From: Pelobates cultripes
Taxonomy: Eukaryota > Chordata > Amphibia > Anura > Pelobatidae
DNA length: 64,000 nucleotides
Direction: 5' to 3'
Assembly: GCA_933207985.1 (NCBI GenBank)
Contig: OW240913.1
Coordinates: 105,247,741-105,311,740, forward strand
Shown one piece after another: positions 46,775 to 57,280 of the stretch; position 1 is the stretch's first letter; every line of letters begins with the position of its first letter. The position numbers were made by a program, and so were the translations under genes. The notes under the pieces were generated by a model. That model was not told the origin of the DNA. It worked only from the letters and a program-made list of their open reading frames with translations, and did no database searches.

Positions 46775-47836
46775 CTAGCCACTGTATTCCTCTGGATTAG
46801 GCAAATGGGTCTTGAGGGTGGGGAGCATTTCCAGGGGTTCTCTGCATTTTCTGAGGGTCCCCAACCTCCTGTTTGGGACCCTTCTAGATGGTGATTGCCA
46901 CCGTTGTCTCTGCAGTTGCTGTGCTGGTGGTCTGCCCGGGCCGGGGCAATACCAGTTCTGAATGGGCGTATCAGGCAGGTCCATGTCTCTGGTGAATGAG
47001 GCCATGTCGTGGGCTGAGGTTAGGGAATGGGTTGTGCCTCTGTAGGTGGTTATCAGAGCGAACGGAAATCCCCAGAGGTATTTGAGATTTCTGATGCAAA
47101 GTTGCTCAGTGATGGGCCGCAGCATCCTTGTGACTCGCAGGATTGTCCAGGACAGGTCTGGGAAGATCTGCATTGGATTATTATGATAAAGCAGTGGTTG
47201 CCAGGTTTGGCGCAGGGTCCTTGGCCCTAGCGCCCTATGTGCCCTGTCCAGTCATACTTTTGTGTCAGGAGGTTTCCCCATGATTAAATTAAATAAGTCC
47301 GTGAGGGTGGACGTGAGGTTTTCCTGGTCTTGTTCTGGTAGCCCCTTAATGCGGAGGTTATTTCGCCTCCCGCGGTTATCAATATCATCTACAGATCTGT
47401 GCAGGTATGATAGGTAGGAGGTGGAAGATTGTAGGGAGGATTGCAGTTGATGTATTTGTGTCTGCAGGTAGTCCCTATCGACCTTAAGTTTACTCACCCT
47501 GTCGCCCACGTGGCGGATGTCTGTACCTATGGCATCCAGTTTGTGTTGAAAGGATTGCTCCAGCTTCCCAAGCATGCAAGCATGTTTGCGATATCGCCAT
47601 TGGTAGGTAGGTTTTTCAGTATTCGTGGAGGTCGATGTCTACAGGAGGGGTCAAGTGCTCGGATCCTCCCGGGCTTGATGGTGCAGAGCTTTCCTGCGGG
47701 GAAGTTGGCGCCATATTGCAGGCCCTGGCTGTGTGTCCGCATTATCACGGAAAAACTTTGATAAAGCTCCTGGTTTGTTGGCAGATGTTTTTGCCGTAGT
47801 TTGTTGAGCTGCTAGTGATTTTTTGGGGTGCCCCAT
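46775..47836 (-). pseudogene. L1-type ORF1 (RNA-binding protein), frameshifted
   Basis: The likely start is MGHPKKSLAAQQTT (ATG at 47834-47836). Then come a coiled coil (FQHKLDAIGTDIRHVGDRVS ... YLQTQIHQLQSSLQSS), the RRM entry DIDNRGRRNNLRIKGLPE and, after frame changes, the C-terminal domain (IFPDLSWTILRVTRMLRPIT, LKYLWGFPFALITTYRGTTH), ending at a stop at 46775. The order is that of L1 ORF1p. It is a different subfamily from the ORF1 at 32806, judging by sequence. Confidence 0.85.
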
Positions 47837-48544
47837 TGTATTATAGCCACCTGATGAGTGAAGATTGACCATAGGACTGCTCAGAGCTCTCTCAACATGC
47901 GGCCATTCAGCTTGGTGGCTAGCTCTGCCCATCTCCCCCTCCCCCCAATTGGTTCTTTTTATCTGTTTTTTGTCTTTCATATGAGTGGATTCATCCGGAA
48001 AAAGACACTGAGGATATTATTCCTGTTTAAGCACCTTATTTTATATTTGATCTGAGTAAGATCCTTTTTATTGGACTTTCTTTTTTACTGATATTTGTAT
48101 TTTTACTTATTTTATGTGTTGTGATTTTTACTTATTTTATGTTGTGATTTTCACTGCTCATTATATTTTGTTATAGAAATTGTCGCAGCCGTTACGTCTA
48201 TTTTTCTTGATAGCGAGTGAAACCAGAATTTCTTTTCCTATAAGTAAAATATGTTCAGCTAGTGTTAGTTTGAACGTGCCATTACATTGGTAGCCAAATT
48301 GTTAAAATTAAAAAAACAAGCAAACAAATAAAATATTGTTTCTTTACTAAGGTCACTGTTTAAGTTTTAATTTAGCAACTTCAAGTATAACTTGAACTGA
48401 CTGTACTAAGTTTGTTGAGGCCTGTACAAACTTCTCTATATATGATAAATATTATAATTACATATAGGTAAACATCACATACACTCTGTGGTGTTTTAAG
48501 ATCTATGCAGTAGCAAATTGCCAACCTTGTTATACACCCATGAA

Positions 48545-49590
48545 TGCTAAGTGTCACACTGTCCCCTCATGGTTCTCCTCTTATCTCTCCCAATGTTCAT
48601 TCAGTGTCTGCTTTTCTAACGATACCTCCTCTTCTTGTCCTGTCTCAGTTGAAGTTCCCAAACTTTTGTTCTTGGACCCCTTCTGTTTTCTTTTTATACT
48701 GCATTTCTATACGGCAAACTTATTAATTCATTTGGATTCCGCTACCATCTGTACACTGTAATGAATGCTGCTGCCAGGACTTCTTCTGGTTGGCTCCTTT
48801 CCTGTAGAACAGGAAGAGGAGAAGGGGAAACGGGAAGAAGAGTGCTATGTTTAATTAGATTTCAGGTGTATCTATTATGCTCTTGTTTGTGATTGGTTGA
48901 TTAGTTTTATCTGTATTTTGAGCGGGATATTTAAATGTTGTTTGTTTCCAGTACTGTATGTTATTTGCCATACCACCCTGACGAAGTCATATAGACAAAA
49001 CGCGTAGGGTGGCAGAATTTCTTTACTCACTGTTTGTCGACTCCATTATTGTTTTTGCCTTCAGTCTTGATTGTACATGTACTTTCTTCTGGACTTTGAA
49101 GACGCCTTACGATCTGATGGGCTTTTTTTACTTCTTTTATCTTGTAAGTGGAACCAATAAAGCAATTCTTTTTTAACATACAGTTACACACTATGTTTTG
49201 CTGTTCTGCTTTGTCTTAAAGTTTTTTAGTGGAACAAAGAAGAAGAAAGGCATATGAACAAGATTCATTTATTCCGATCATTTTATCCTACGTTTGTGTG
49301 TGTATCTTTAGATAGTTGATTTTTACTTTTTACCGGCACTATTGTGGTCTCTCTGTGTTCTATATATTTTAGGTTGTGCATTTTTATATTTTGCCTACAA
49401 CTAAGAAGCCCCTGAGGAGTCTTCACACTTCCTTTAAAGGGGTAATTTATACCTATTTTTTCCCCTTTTTAGCCACCGGTATTTATTGCAGTTTTGCATC
49501 ATTTTTGGTTTCATCTAGAACAGCCTTATTTTAACATCAGACTCACCCCTAGTCTTCAATCATATAAGAAGTCCCTAAAACCCAAAGTTG
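48545..49590 (+). mobile_element. internally deleted L2 fragment, split by an insertion
   Basis: 48545-48762 matches the reverse-transcriptase region of the L2 at 7283 ([27 protein letters not shown]). It then jumps to the C-terminal region (AATGAATGCTGCTGCCAGG) at about 48763. 49524-49590 continues with CACCCCTAGTCTTCAATCAT. The gap is a 703-bp insertion. Confidence 0.8.
48813..49515 (+). mobile_element. unclassified 703-bp repeat with a TGACGAAG...AAACGCGT stem-loop
   Basis: It is flanked by an exact 8-bp duplication, TAGAACAG (48805-48812 and 49516-49523), inside an L2 fragment. It holds CCACCCTGACGAAGTC...ACAAAACGCGTAGGGTGG (48972-49012), a hairpin with a 7-bp outer stem. AATAAA occurs at about 49157. 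The ends (GAAGAGG...TTTCATC) are not inverted repeats, so a hAT assignment is not supported despite the 8-bp duplication. Confidence 0.6.
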
Positions 49591-50102
49591 AAACCCCTTC
49601 AACTCCAAGGTATTTTTTTTCCTTTTTCTAAACATCTGTGACACACCCAGGTAATCCCTAAATCCTGGACTGTTAGGTGTGCCTTGATGAGAGGGTTGAT
49701 GAGCACTGCCCTAGAGGATTATGTTGCTTTGCCCATGGGAGGAGTAGCCTGCTAACCTGAAAGATCACACCTCTCTAACGGAAGATGTACTAAAATGACT
49801 TGTAAAAATAGATTCTGACTCAGAATTCATCCCTTATGGCTAACTATACTCTAATCATAACTCATTGCAAAAGTTGTTAGAAGTCAGTTTAAAGACTGGC
49901 AGTCAGTCAATAACATCTTTAGCACAACCTGTACAAGTTTTAGGAGGTGCCTTAGTACAGAGACAGCATTACTACATACATTGAATAATCTGCTGATATA
50001 AAGAGGAAAAGATGGGTGAATGCTCAGTGTTTACCCCCTTTATGTCAGTATTGAGCTCACATAGCTATTTTCAATTGCCTGCTTCCTTCAGTTTTGGATA
50101 CA
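49591..50102. other. short unclassified stretch
   Basis: No gene or bounded repeat was recognised between the L2 and CR1 fragments. Confidence 0.5.
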
Positions 50103-50990
50103 AAACATAGAAACATAGAATGTGACGGCAGATAAGAACCATTCGGCCCATCTAGTCTGCCCAATTTTCTAAATACTTTCATTAATTCTTATCTTACAGT
50201 TAGGTTAGCCTTATGTATATCCCAGGCATGCTTAAACTCCTTTACTGTGTTAACATCTACCACTTCAGTTGAAGGCTATTCCATGCATCCACTACCCTCT
50301 CAGTAAAGTAATACTTCCTCATATTATTTTTAAACCTTTTCCTCTTTAATTTAAGACTATATCCTCCTGTTGTGGTAGTTTTTCTTCTTTTAAATAGTCT
50401 CCTCCTTTACTGTGTTGTTCCCTTTATGTATTTAAATGTTTCTATCATATCCCCCTTGTCCTGTCTTTCCTCTAAGCTATACATGTTAAATTAATTTAAC
50501 CTTTCCTGGTAAGTTTTATCCTGCAATCCATGAACCAGTTTAGTAGCCCTTCTCTGAACTCTCTCTAAAGTATCAATATCTTTCTGGAGATATGCTCTCC
50601 AGTACTGCGTACAATACTCCAAGTGAGGTCTCACCAGTGTTCTGTACAATGGCATGAGCACTTCCCTTTTTCTACTGCTAATAACTCTCCCTATACAACC
50701 AAGCATTCTGCTAGCATTTCCTGCTGCTCTATTACATTGTCTGCCTACCTTTAAGTCATCATAAATAATCACCCCTAAATCCCTTTCCTCAGATGTTGAG
50801 GTTAGGACTCTATCAAATATTCTGTAATCTGCCCTTGGTATTTTACGTCCAAGATGCATTATCTAGCACTTATCCACATAAAATGTCAGTTACCACAACT
50901 CGGAATATTTTTCAAGTTTCCTAAATCATTTGGCGAATCCCTCCTGGAACATCAATCCTGTTACATATCTTAGTATCATCAGCAAAAAAA
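50103..50990 (-). mobile_element. CR1-type LINE, 5'-truncated copy
   Basis: The 3' end starts (on +) at ACATAGAAACATAGAATGTG. The minus strand encodes YRIFDRVLTSTSEERDLGVI ... CNRAAGNASRMLGCIGRVIS ... LVRPHLEYCTQYWRAYLQKD in an open frame at 50491-50859. Stops interrupt the rest. It fades out within the FADD region near 50990 (AGTATCATCAGCAAA). Confidence 0.88.
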
Positions 50991-51624
50991 CAAAACAAAA
51001 CATTACTAGCACTCTATCAACCCAGTGGTGCTGGTATTGAGGCACACAGTCCAAAAATGCTCCCAATTATTTATATACAAAAATAAGAAATAATATCTCA
51101 CTCACTAAATATTAATGCTTAGGACAAATGTTATAGTTAATATAAAAAAGTAAAAATATGAAAATAAAAATATGAAAAAAATTACAGAAATGACCCTTGC
51201 CAACAAAGTAGTTTGTAGTCAATCATCATAACTCAGGTACAGTGTACAACAGTGATGTGTTTCTCCAATATTAGTAGTATATATGTACATATTAATTGTC
51301 AAAGTGAATAAAAAAGTCATCACACCTCATAGGATGTCTGATAGCCGAAATGCAACAGTGGGTCAATATACAGTCCAAAACTGAAAATAATTGCTGAGAA
51401 GTAAATCACCGGAAGGAAAGCCAGTAAATAAATAAATAAAAAAAATGTATACCTCAAAAAAGATTTAATACTGAGTGTCTTGTATAAAAGCTCTGCAGAG
51501 TGCTTGTAGGCTGTTAGTAGTTTTCTTTTGCTCCACCTGTTGTTAAGCTGTATCCTGGTGTAAATGAGGTAATGGACATACATCCTGCAGGCTGTGCACT
51601 CGCAAACAGCTATTCCCTTTGATG
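50991..51624. other. AT-rich repeat-like sequence, unclassified
   Basis: It contains GATGTCTGATAGCCGAAATGCAAC, loosely like the stem-loop repeats elsewhere in the window. No ends are defined and there are no genes. Confidence 0.35.
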
Positions 51625-51800
51625 ATCCTGACAGGTCTTAAAATTAGGTAAACACAACCTCAGATGAACAACAACATATGATTTATTTATCAAAAATAAA
51701 GAGAACATGGAGAAGCTATTTGTGGAAATTTAAGTACACTAAGTACTCCCTTACTTTTTCCATACAAACTAAAAAGGTAAGTTGCAGATGGGTTTGATCA
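51625..51800 (+). mobile_element. DNA-element fragment related to the MITE at 14224
   Basis: CAGGTCTTAAAATTAGGTAA, ACCTCAGATGAACAACAACA and AGTACTCCCTTACTTTTTCC resemble an internal region of the family of which 14224-14390 is a short fold-back. No termini are present. Confidence 0.45.
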
Positions 51801-51890
51801 TCATCAAAACATAGAATGTGACGGCAGATAAGAACCATTCGGCCCATCTAGTCTGCCCAATTTTCTAAATACTTTCATTAGTCCCTAGTC

Positions 51891-53265
51891 TTATCTTATA
51901 GTTAGGATAGCCTTATGCCTATCCCACGCATGCTTAAACTCCTTTACTGTGTTAACCTCTACCACTTCAGCTGGAAGGCTATTCCATGCAATCACTACCC
52001 TCTCAGTAAAGTAATACTTCCTGATATTATTTTTAAACCTTTGTCCCTCTAATTTAAGACTATGTCCTCTTGTTGTGGTAGTTTTTCTTCTTTTAAATAT
52101 AGTCTCCTCCTTTACTGTGTTGATTCCCTTTATATATTTAAATGTTTCTATCATATCCCCCCTGTCTCGTGTTTCCTCCAAACTATACATGTTAAGATCT
52201 TTTAACCTTTCCTGGTAAGTTTTATCCCGCAATCCATAAACCAGTTTAGTAGCCCTTCTCTGAACCCTCTCTAAGGTATCAATATCTTTCTGAAGATACG
52301 GTCTCCAGTACTGTGTACAATACTCCAAGTGAGGTCTCACCAGTGTTCTGTACAATGGCATGAGCACTTCCCTCTTTCTACTGCTAATACCTCTCCCTAT
52401 ACAACCAAGCATTCTGCTAGCATTTCCTGCTGCTCTATTACATTGTCTGCCTACCTTTAAGTCATCAGAAATAATCACCCCTAAATCCCTTTCCTCATAT
52501 GTTGAGGTTAGAACTCTATCAAATATTCTGTACTCTGCCCTTGGGTTTTTACGTCCAAGATGCATTATCTTGCACTTATCCACATTAAATGTCAGTTGCC
52601 ACAATTCTGACCATTTTTCTAGTTTACCTAAATCATTTGTCATTTGGCTTATCCCTCCTGGAACATCAACCCTGTTACATATCTTAGTATCATCAGCAAA
52701 AAGACATACCTTACCATCAAGACCTTCTGCAATATCACTAATAAAAATATTAAAGAGAATGGGTCCAAGTACAGATCCCTGAGGTACCCCACTGGTGACA
52801 AGTCCAAGCTTCGAATATATTCCATTAACTACAACCCTCTGTTGCCTGTCACTCAGCCACTGCCTTACCCTTTCAACAATATTTGAATCCAAACTTAAAG
52901 ATTGCAGTTTATTGATAAGCCTTCTATGTGCAACAGTGTCAAAAGCCTTACTGAAATCTAGGTAAGCAATGTCTACTGCACCACCCTGGTCTATAATTTT
53001 AGTTACCCAATCAAAAAAATCAATAAGATTAGTTTGGCATGATCTCCCTGAAGTAAACCCTTGTTGTCTCTGATCTTGAAATCCATGTGTTTTTAGATGT
53101 TCATCAATCTTATCCTTTAACATGGTTTCCATCACTTTCCCCACTACTGAAGTAAGGCTTACTGGCCTATAGTTGCCCGACTCCTCCCTATTACCTTTCT
53201 TGTAAATGGGCACAACATTCGCTAACTTCCAATCTCCTGGGACTACTCCTGTTAACAATGATTGG
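51891..53265 (-). pseudogene. CR1 reverse transcriptase, intact frame cut by an LTR insertion
   Basis: From SLLTGVVPGDWKLANVVPIY the frame is open without stops to LTIR. It includes NYRPVSLTSVVGKVMETMLK, QQGFTSGRSCQTNLIDFFDW, YLDFSKAFDTVAHRRLI (motif A), [34 protein letters not shown] (catalytic FADD) and LVRPHLEYCTQYWRPYLQ. The missing N-terminal side (SMGPDGIHPKLLKELSG ... LFNQ) lies at 54592-54764, in the same frame, beyond the LTR. All visible catalytic motifs are consensus, so the LTR insertion is the main lesion. Confidence 0.9.
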
Positions 53266-54586
53266 TGTGAAGAGACCAATCTCGCCACATTGCATTGGAG
53301 GAGCCTGGTTGCCCACCTGCTGCCTTTGGATTATGGACCGGCAGCTAAAGGGTTAATTTTACTGTGCAGAAGGATTTATTTCTCCCTTTCTGCACAGCCG
53401 TTTGGTAGATTCTATCTACCGAACAAACAGTTTCTTTTCAGCCTCCCCAGAGCCGTGGGAAGCCGGCCGGTGACCTTAATTGGCCACCCAGAAGCTGGAG
53501 TACGCCCTCCATTTACCTACCTGAAGCCGCGGTTAACCGCGGCTTAACGAGCGTGTGCCGGCAATTGACCACCCAGTAGCTGCGGTTAACCGCAGCTTAA
53601 TTGATTGTTACTGGGTGGTTGCGGTTACACTTAGCCGCCACACGATGGCGGTGTTCTGGAGCTCCCCGGGCAGCCAGCGCTTTTCTGCCCGGCTTTCCTG
53701 CATCAAACCCGGACACTTTTACGTGCAGGCACCTCTGAACCTCCATCCCCTGGTTCTAATTCGTACGGATTTAACGAATGCATGTAAATTCGGTATTTTG
53801 TGTTGGGGGAATGTTTTAACCCAGACAGCTATGCCATGGAGCCTGTTCGTCTAATTAAAGACTTTGGCTCCATGGCAATTAAACTGTATTCGTGTGGGCT
53901 GAGTGCCATTCACCTAATAATGTGCACTCAGACCTGAGCTATCTGGGGATATGTTACATGTATATATTTACTGTATCATTTGTCCCATTATGTATTTTAA
54001 AGTGATAGTCTGTCTTTGTGTCCCCACGTGTGTAATGGAGTTTTGCCTTTGTCCTGGGAGATAATTGAATTACTTCTCCAGGGCAGAGGTGAGGAAGCCA
54101 GGATGCATTGTGGGGATGTTTTACTTCTGTATGTCTGTAATTGGTACATGTCTGTCTTTTGTTACAGTCTTCCATCTGGTCCCCTAGGGGAGTGTCCACC
54201 AGGTGGGAGACCTGCATAAATACTGGGCAGGTAGCCCTCATTAAAGAGACCACTGCTTGACCCTCAACACGGAGCCTTGTCTTGTCATTGGGGGGATTTA
54301 CTGTATGCTGATAGAGACTGATTGCCAGGAGTGTAAGCCGCTTGGGTGCTTTTCCTGTTCATCTGCTAGCAGCTATTCGTGAGGTTCCAGTTTGAGTATT
54401 TGGAGCATTCCCTTGTATGCAGTTCGAGTGTTTGGAGCATTCCCGTGTATGCAGTTCGGGTGTTTGGTGCATTCACTTGTATTCAATTCGTGAGTTTTGG
54501 TGATTCTACAGTAGCTGTGCCTGTCTCTGAAAGGGGATTATCGTCTAAGCGGTTTTTACCCCTTTTGTGCAAAACGGTCCGTTACA
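53266..54586 (+). mobile_element. solo LTR, plus strand (family A, copy 3)
   Basis: It begins TGTGAAGAGACC and ends GTCCGTTACA, flanked by an exact 5-bp duplication, ATTGG (53261-53265 and 54587-54591). The same CR1 site is unoccupied at about 34282-34300. It shares with the LTR at 10944 CTGGGAGATAATTGA, the TATA-like CTGCATAAATACTGGGCAGG (about 54211-54230), ACCCTCAACACGGAGCC and TTGTCATTGGGGGGATTT. It has an internal short triplication near 54390-54500 (TTGGAGCATTCCC ... ATGCAGTTCG). No internal genes are present. Confidence 0.92.
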
Positions 54587-55322
54587 ATTGGTTAAATAAA
54601 TCTGTTAATGGTTTTGCTAGTACACCACTAAGCTCTTTTAGTAGCTTTGGGTGGATTCCATCAGGTCCCATTGACTTATTTGTCTTTACTTTAAACAGTT
54701 GAAATAGAACCTCTTCCTCTGTAAACTCACGTGTAATAAATGACTCATTTATCCTTTTTCTCAACTGAGGTCCCTTTCCTTCATTTTCATCTGTAAATCC
54801 AGAACAAAAATATTCATTGAGGCAGTCAGCTAAACCTTTATCCTCTTCTACATACCTTCCTTCTTTTGTTTTTAATCTAACTAATCCTTGTTTTACTTTT
54901 CTTTTCTCATTTATTTATCTAAAAAAAATTTTATCCCCCTTTTTTAATGACTATGCTATATTCTCTTCTGTGTGTGATTTGGAAGCTCTTATAACTTGCT
55001 TAGCCTCTTTCTGCCTAATCTTATAGATCATTTTGTCTTCCTCACTCTGGTTTTTTTTATAATTCCTAAATGCTAACTTTTTGTTTTTAACTATTTTGGC
55101 CACATCTGCGGAGTACCACAGTGGTTTCTTGAATTTTTGCTTTTACTGACAAGCCTAATGCAATTTTCTGTTGCCTTCAATAGTGCAACTTTTAAATAAT
55201 CCCATTTCTCTTGGACTCCATTTAAATTGCTCCAGTCTGATAATGACTCCTCTACCCATATTCTAATTTTAGAAAAGTCTGTTTTTCTAAAGTCTAAAAC
55301 TTTTGTTTTTGTGTGGTGTGAC

Positions 55323-57054
55323 TCTTCTATATATGGCCACTTCTATATAAGCCAAAGTTTTAGCTGGTCTGAAGCATTCAGGTATGTACACTCACTCACT
55401 TACTCATTCACTCTCTAGACCCTCATTCTGTTCACTAGGTTTAAAAAATCCTCTAGGAATAAAGTTACTGTAGTATCTTAATTTACTAAATGTATGATAT
55501 CAGTAGATGGCATGTTATTGCATTTTACAAGTCTATATTTTCAAGAACATACTTTTTCAGATACAGAAAGAAAATTGAAAAACAATAATAGTTTGTGTTA
55601 TCTAGCCATGTAAAAAATAGGAAGAGGTTATAACAACATTACACATCCGTAGGGATATCATTTTCACTTAAACAAATTGCCTTTATTGATTGTCATGATT
55701 AAGTTAGTTTCATTACATTATTTGGCTTTGGAGTGGTAGATTCTGTTCCTAAACGAGCTAGAAATTGGAGAATGTGTATACCTTATCAATAAAATAAATA
55801 ATTTCAAGATTTTGTTATGTATTACTATTGCAAATATTACAGAATTTAATGTAAAAAAGAAGAAATAACATCCTACACGCTGATTATTTTCATAAAAAAG
55901 TAATTTAATTTACACAGACACAACAAGAGAAATAAAAAATGCCTTTGTGTAAATTTAAATACCTAACACATTCACCCATGAATTAAAAGATTACATTACC
56001 TTTCACGACAACAAATGAACACTGTTAAACTGCAAATTAATATGTAACTGTCAAATTGCTTTTTCATTAAAATGCAATTTACAGAATGACAATCTGAGAG
56101 TGTTTGTTTTGCAAGTAACTTAGATCAATGCACAAGGGAAAATAAAAGTTTACAGAGTTTATTGTCTTTTTGACATTGCTCATGATATCTAATTTGTGTT
56201 TTGTTCTCCCACACAGTTCAGTTACTTTATGCTTTGCATTCAACATCAAATAGCCTATAATCAGCTAACAATTAAATCAAATACAATAAAAATAATCCCT
56301 TAGCTGTGTTAGTCGCTCTAAATGCATAATGCTAAAATGTGAACTGAGATAGCTGTTGATTTACCTTGTTATTAAAACAAGAGGGAACCCACAATTCTGT
56401 GTCTCTTGCTATTCTGTAACTGTGCTCCCCACTCTATTGTTTCTATAAATTAATGCATTTAGATGGAGACTAACATGTATCTGGTGACAGATCCTAGTTC
56501 TCTCACTTATGTAAACACTATGGAATTGTTTGTGGGTGTGCATCAAATCTAACTGTGCAATAAAAACATATGTTTGCTACAGTTCAGAGCTACCAGCACT
56601 GCCATTTTTCCAAGATGCTGTGAGTAGTCTCATCAAGTATCTTCCTACCCTGATTACCAGTTGGGCCTGTGAACATTAACCATAAAAATCCCATTAAAAA
56701 CAATGAGCTAAGTGAACAATTAGTAAGAATTCACTAGATGTTCCTAAAATATCCCAGCTACAAAAGGAGGCATGAAGGTGGGCAGGAGTGGTCATAGAAT
56801 AGGTAATAACACGTAGTTCCACATATTAACTAGAAGAACTAGTGACCCTAATCTGCTTCTGTTACCATCTCAAGGCAGCATAGTTGTTTCGTGTGTTTGT
56901 TTGTTTGTTGTTTTTGCAATGCAGCACATTTCTATTCTCCTGATAAATTGGAAATGTCCTTGTTTAGCAGTACTCCTTGCTTTGTTTATATAATTCATTT
57001 AATTAGCTCTACTGTTTTGCTAGCATCACCTTTGATGACAGACTGATGACAGAC
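55323..57054. other. intergenic AT-rich sequence, nothing recognised
   Basis: No coding or repeat feature can be supported in this stretch before the element carrying the large tandem array. Confidence 0.55.
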
Positions 57055-57280
57055 AGTGGCATCTCTAGGATTCATTTTAAGGACAAATGGTGGGCCAGGG
57101 ACTAAAGTATGGGGGCACATTTAACCCCCCGCCCTCACCACAGTTTGATCCCGCCCCGCCACGTCTTAAGCCCCGCCCCAGACGCAATGTGTTTTTTGGG
57201 TTTTTTTTTATAATCCCTGGTGGAGAATGTATTATTTTCCACCAAGGATTATTAAAAAACAAACACATTTCCCTTGATAC
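57055..57280. mobile_element. hAT-like left end flanking the tandem array
   Basis: It starts CAGTGGCATCTCTAGG, like the CAGNGGCGTANCTAGG ends of many hAT elements (from memory). It then has a GC-rich stretch with CCCCGCCCTCACC and CCCGCCCC and a small hairpin AATCCCTGGTGG / CCACCAAGGATT. The tandem array begins directly afterwards. The corresponding right side (63863-64000; GGGGGTGGGGCTTATGTGCG, GGCGTCGGGC-like) is cut by the window end. Confidence 0.45.

Larger units (their letters stand above)
42057..47947 (-). mobile_element. nearly full-length L1-type LINE
   Basis: A 5.9-kb insertion flanked by a 13-bp duplication, ATTGGTTCTTTTT (42044-42056 and 47948-47960). On the minus strand it has a short 5' leader, ORF1, ORF2 with endonuclease and reverse transcriptase, a 3' region of about 750 bp and an A-rich end (the T-rich start at 42057). 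Both genes carry frameshifts. Family-level placement (L1 proper or Tx1) is not resolved. Confidence 0.9.
41101..48206. mobile_element. palindromic DNA element split by an L1-type LINE
   Basis: The left arm (about 41200-41590) and right arm (41905-42056 plus 47961-48185) are complements: ATTTCTATAACAAA / TTTGTTATAGAAAT, GATCTTACTCAGATCAAATA and complement, CTAGCTCTAGTGTGAAGGGC and complement. The unpaired centre covers 41600-41900. Possible target duplication TGATAGCAAGTGAA / TGATAGCGAGTGAA lies at about 41086-41099 and 48209-48222. The L1-type LINE at 42057-47947 interrupts the right arm. The superfamily is unknown. Confidence 0.7.
51806..55322 (-). mobile_element. CR1-type LINE, copy 2, split by a solo LTR
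   Basis: Minus-strand LINE whose 3' end lies at 51806 and which extends up to the endonuclease/linker region at about 55322 (complement of GTGTGGTGTGACTC). The LTR at 53266-54586 separates LFNQ from SLLTG in the reverse transcriptase. Lacking the HAL1-like and hAT-like insertions of copy 1, it shows their empty sites. Confidence 0.92.

Noticed and set aside
48813..49515. hAT assignment from the 8-bp duplication
   Set aside because: Termini are not inverted repeats and do not resemble hAT ends; left unclassified.
52360..52886. Plus-strand open frames over the CR1 copy
   Set aside because: Antisense shadows of the minus-strand reverse transcriptase.
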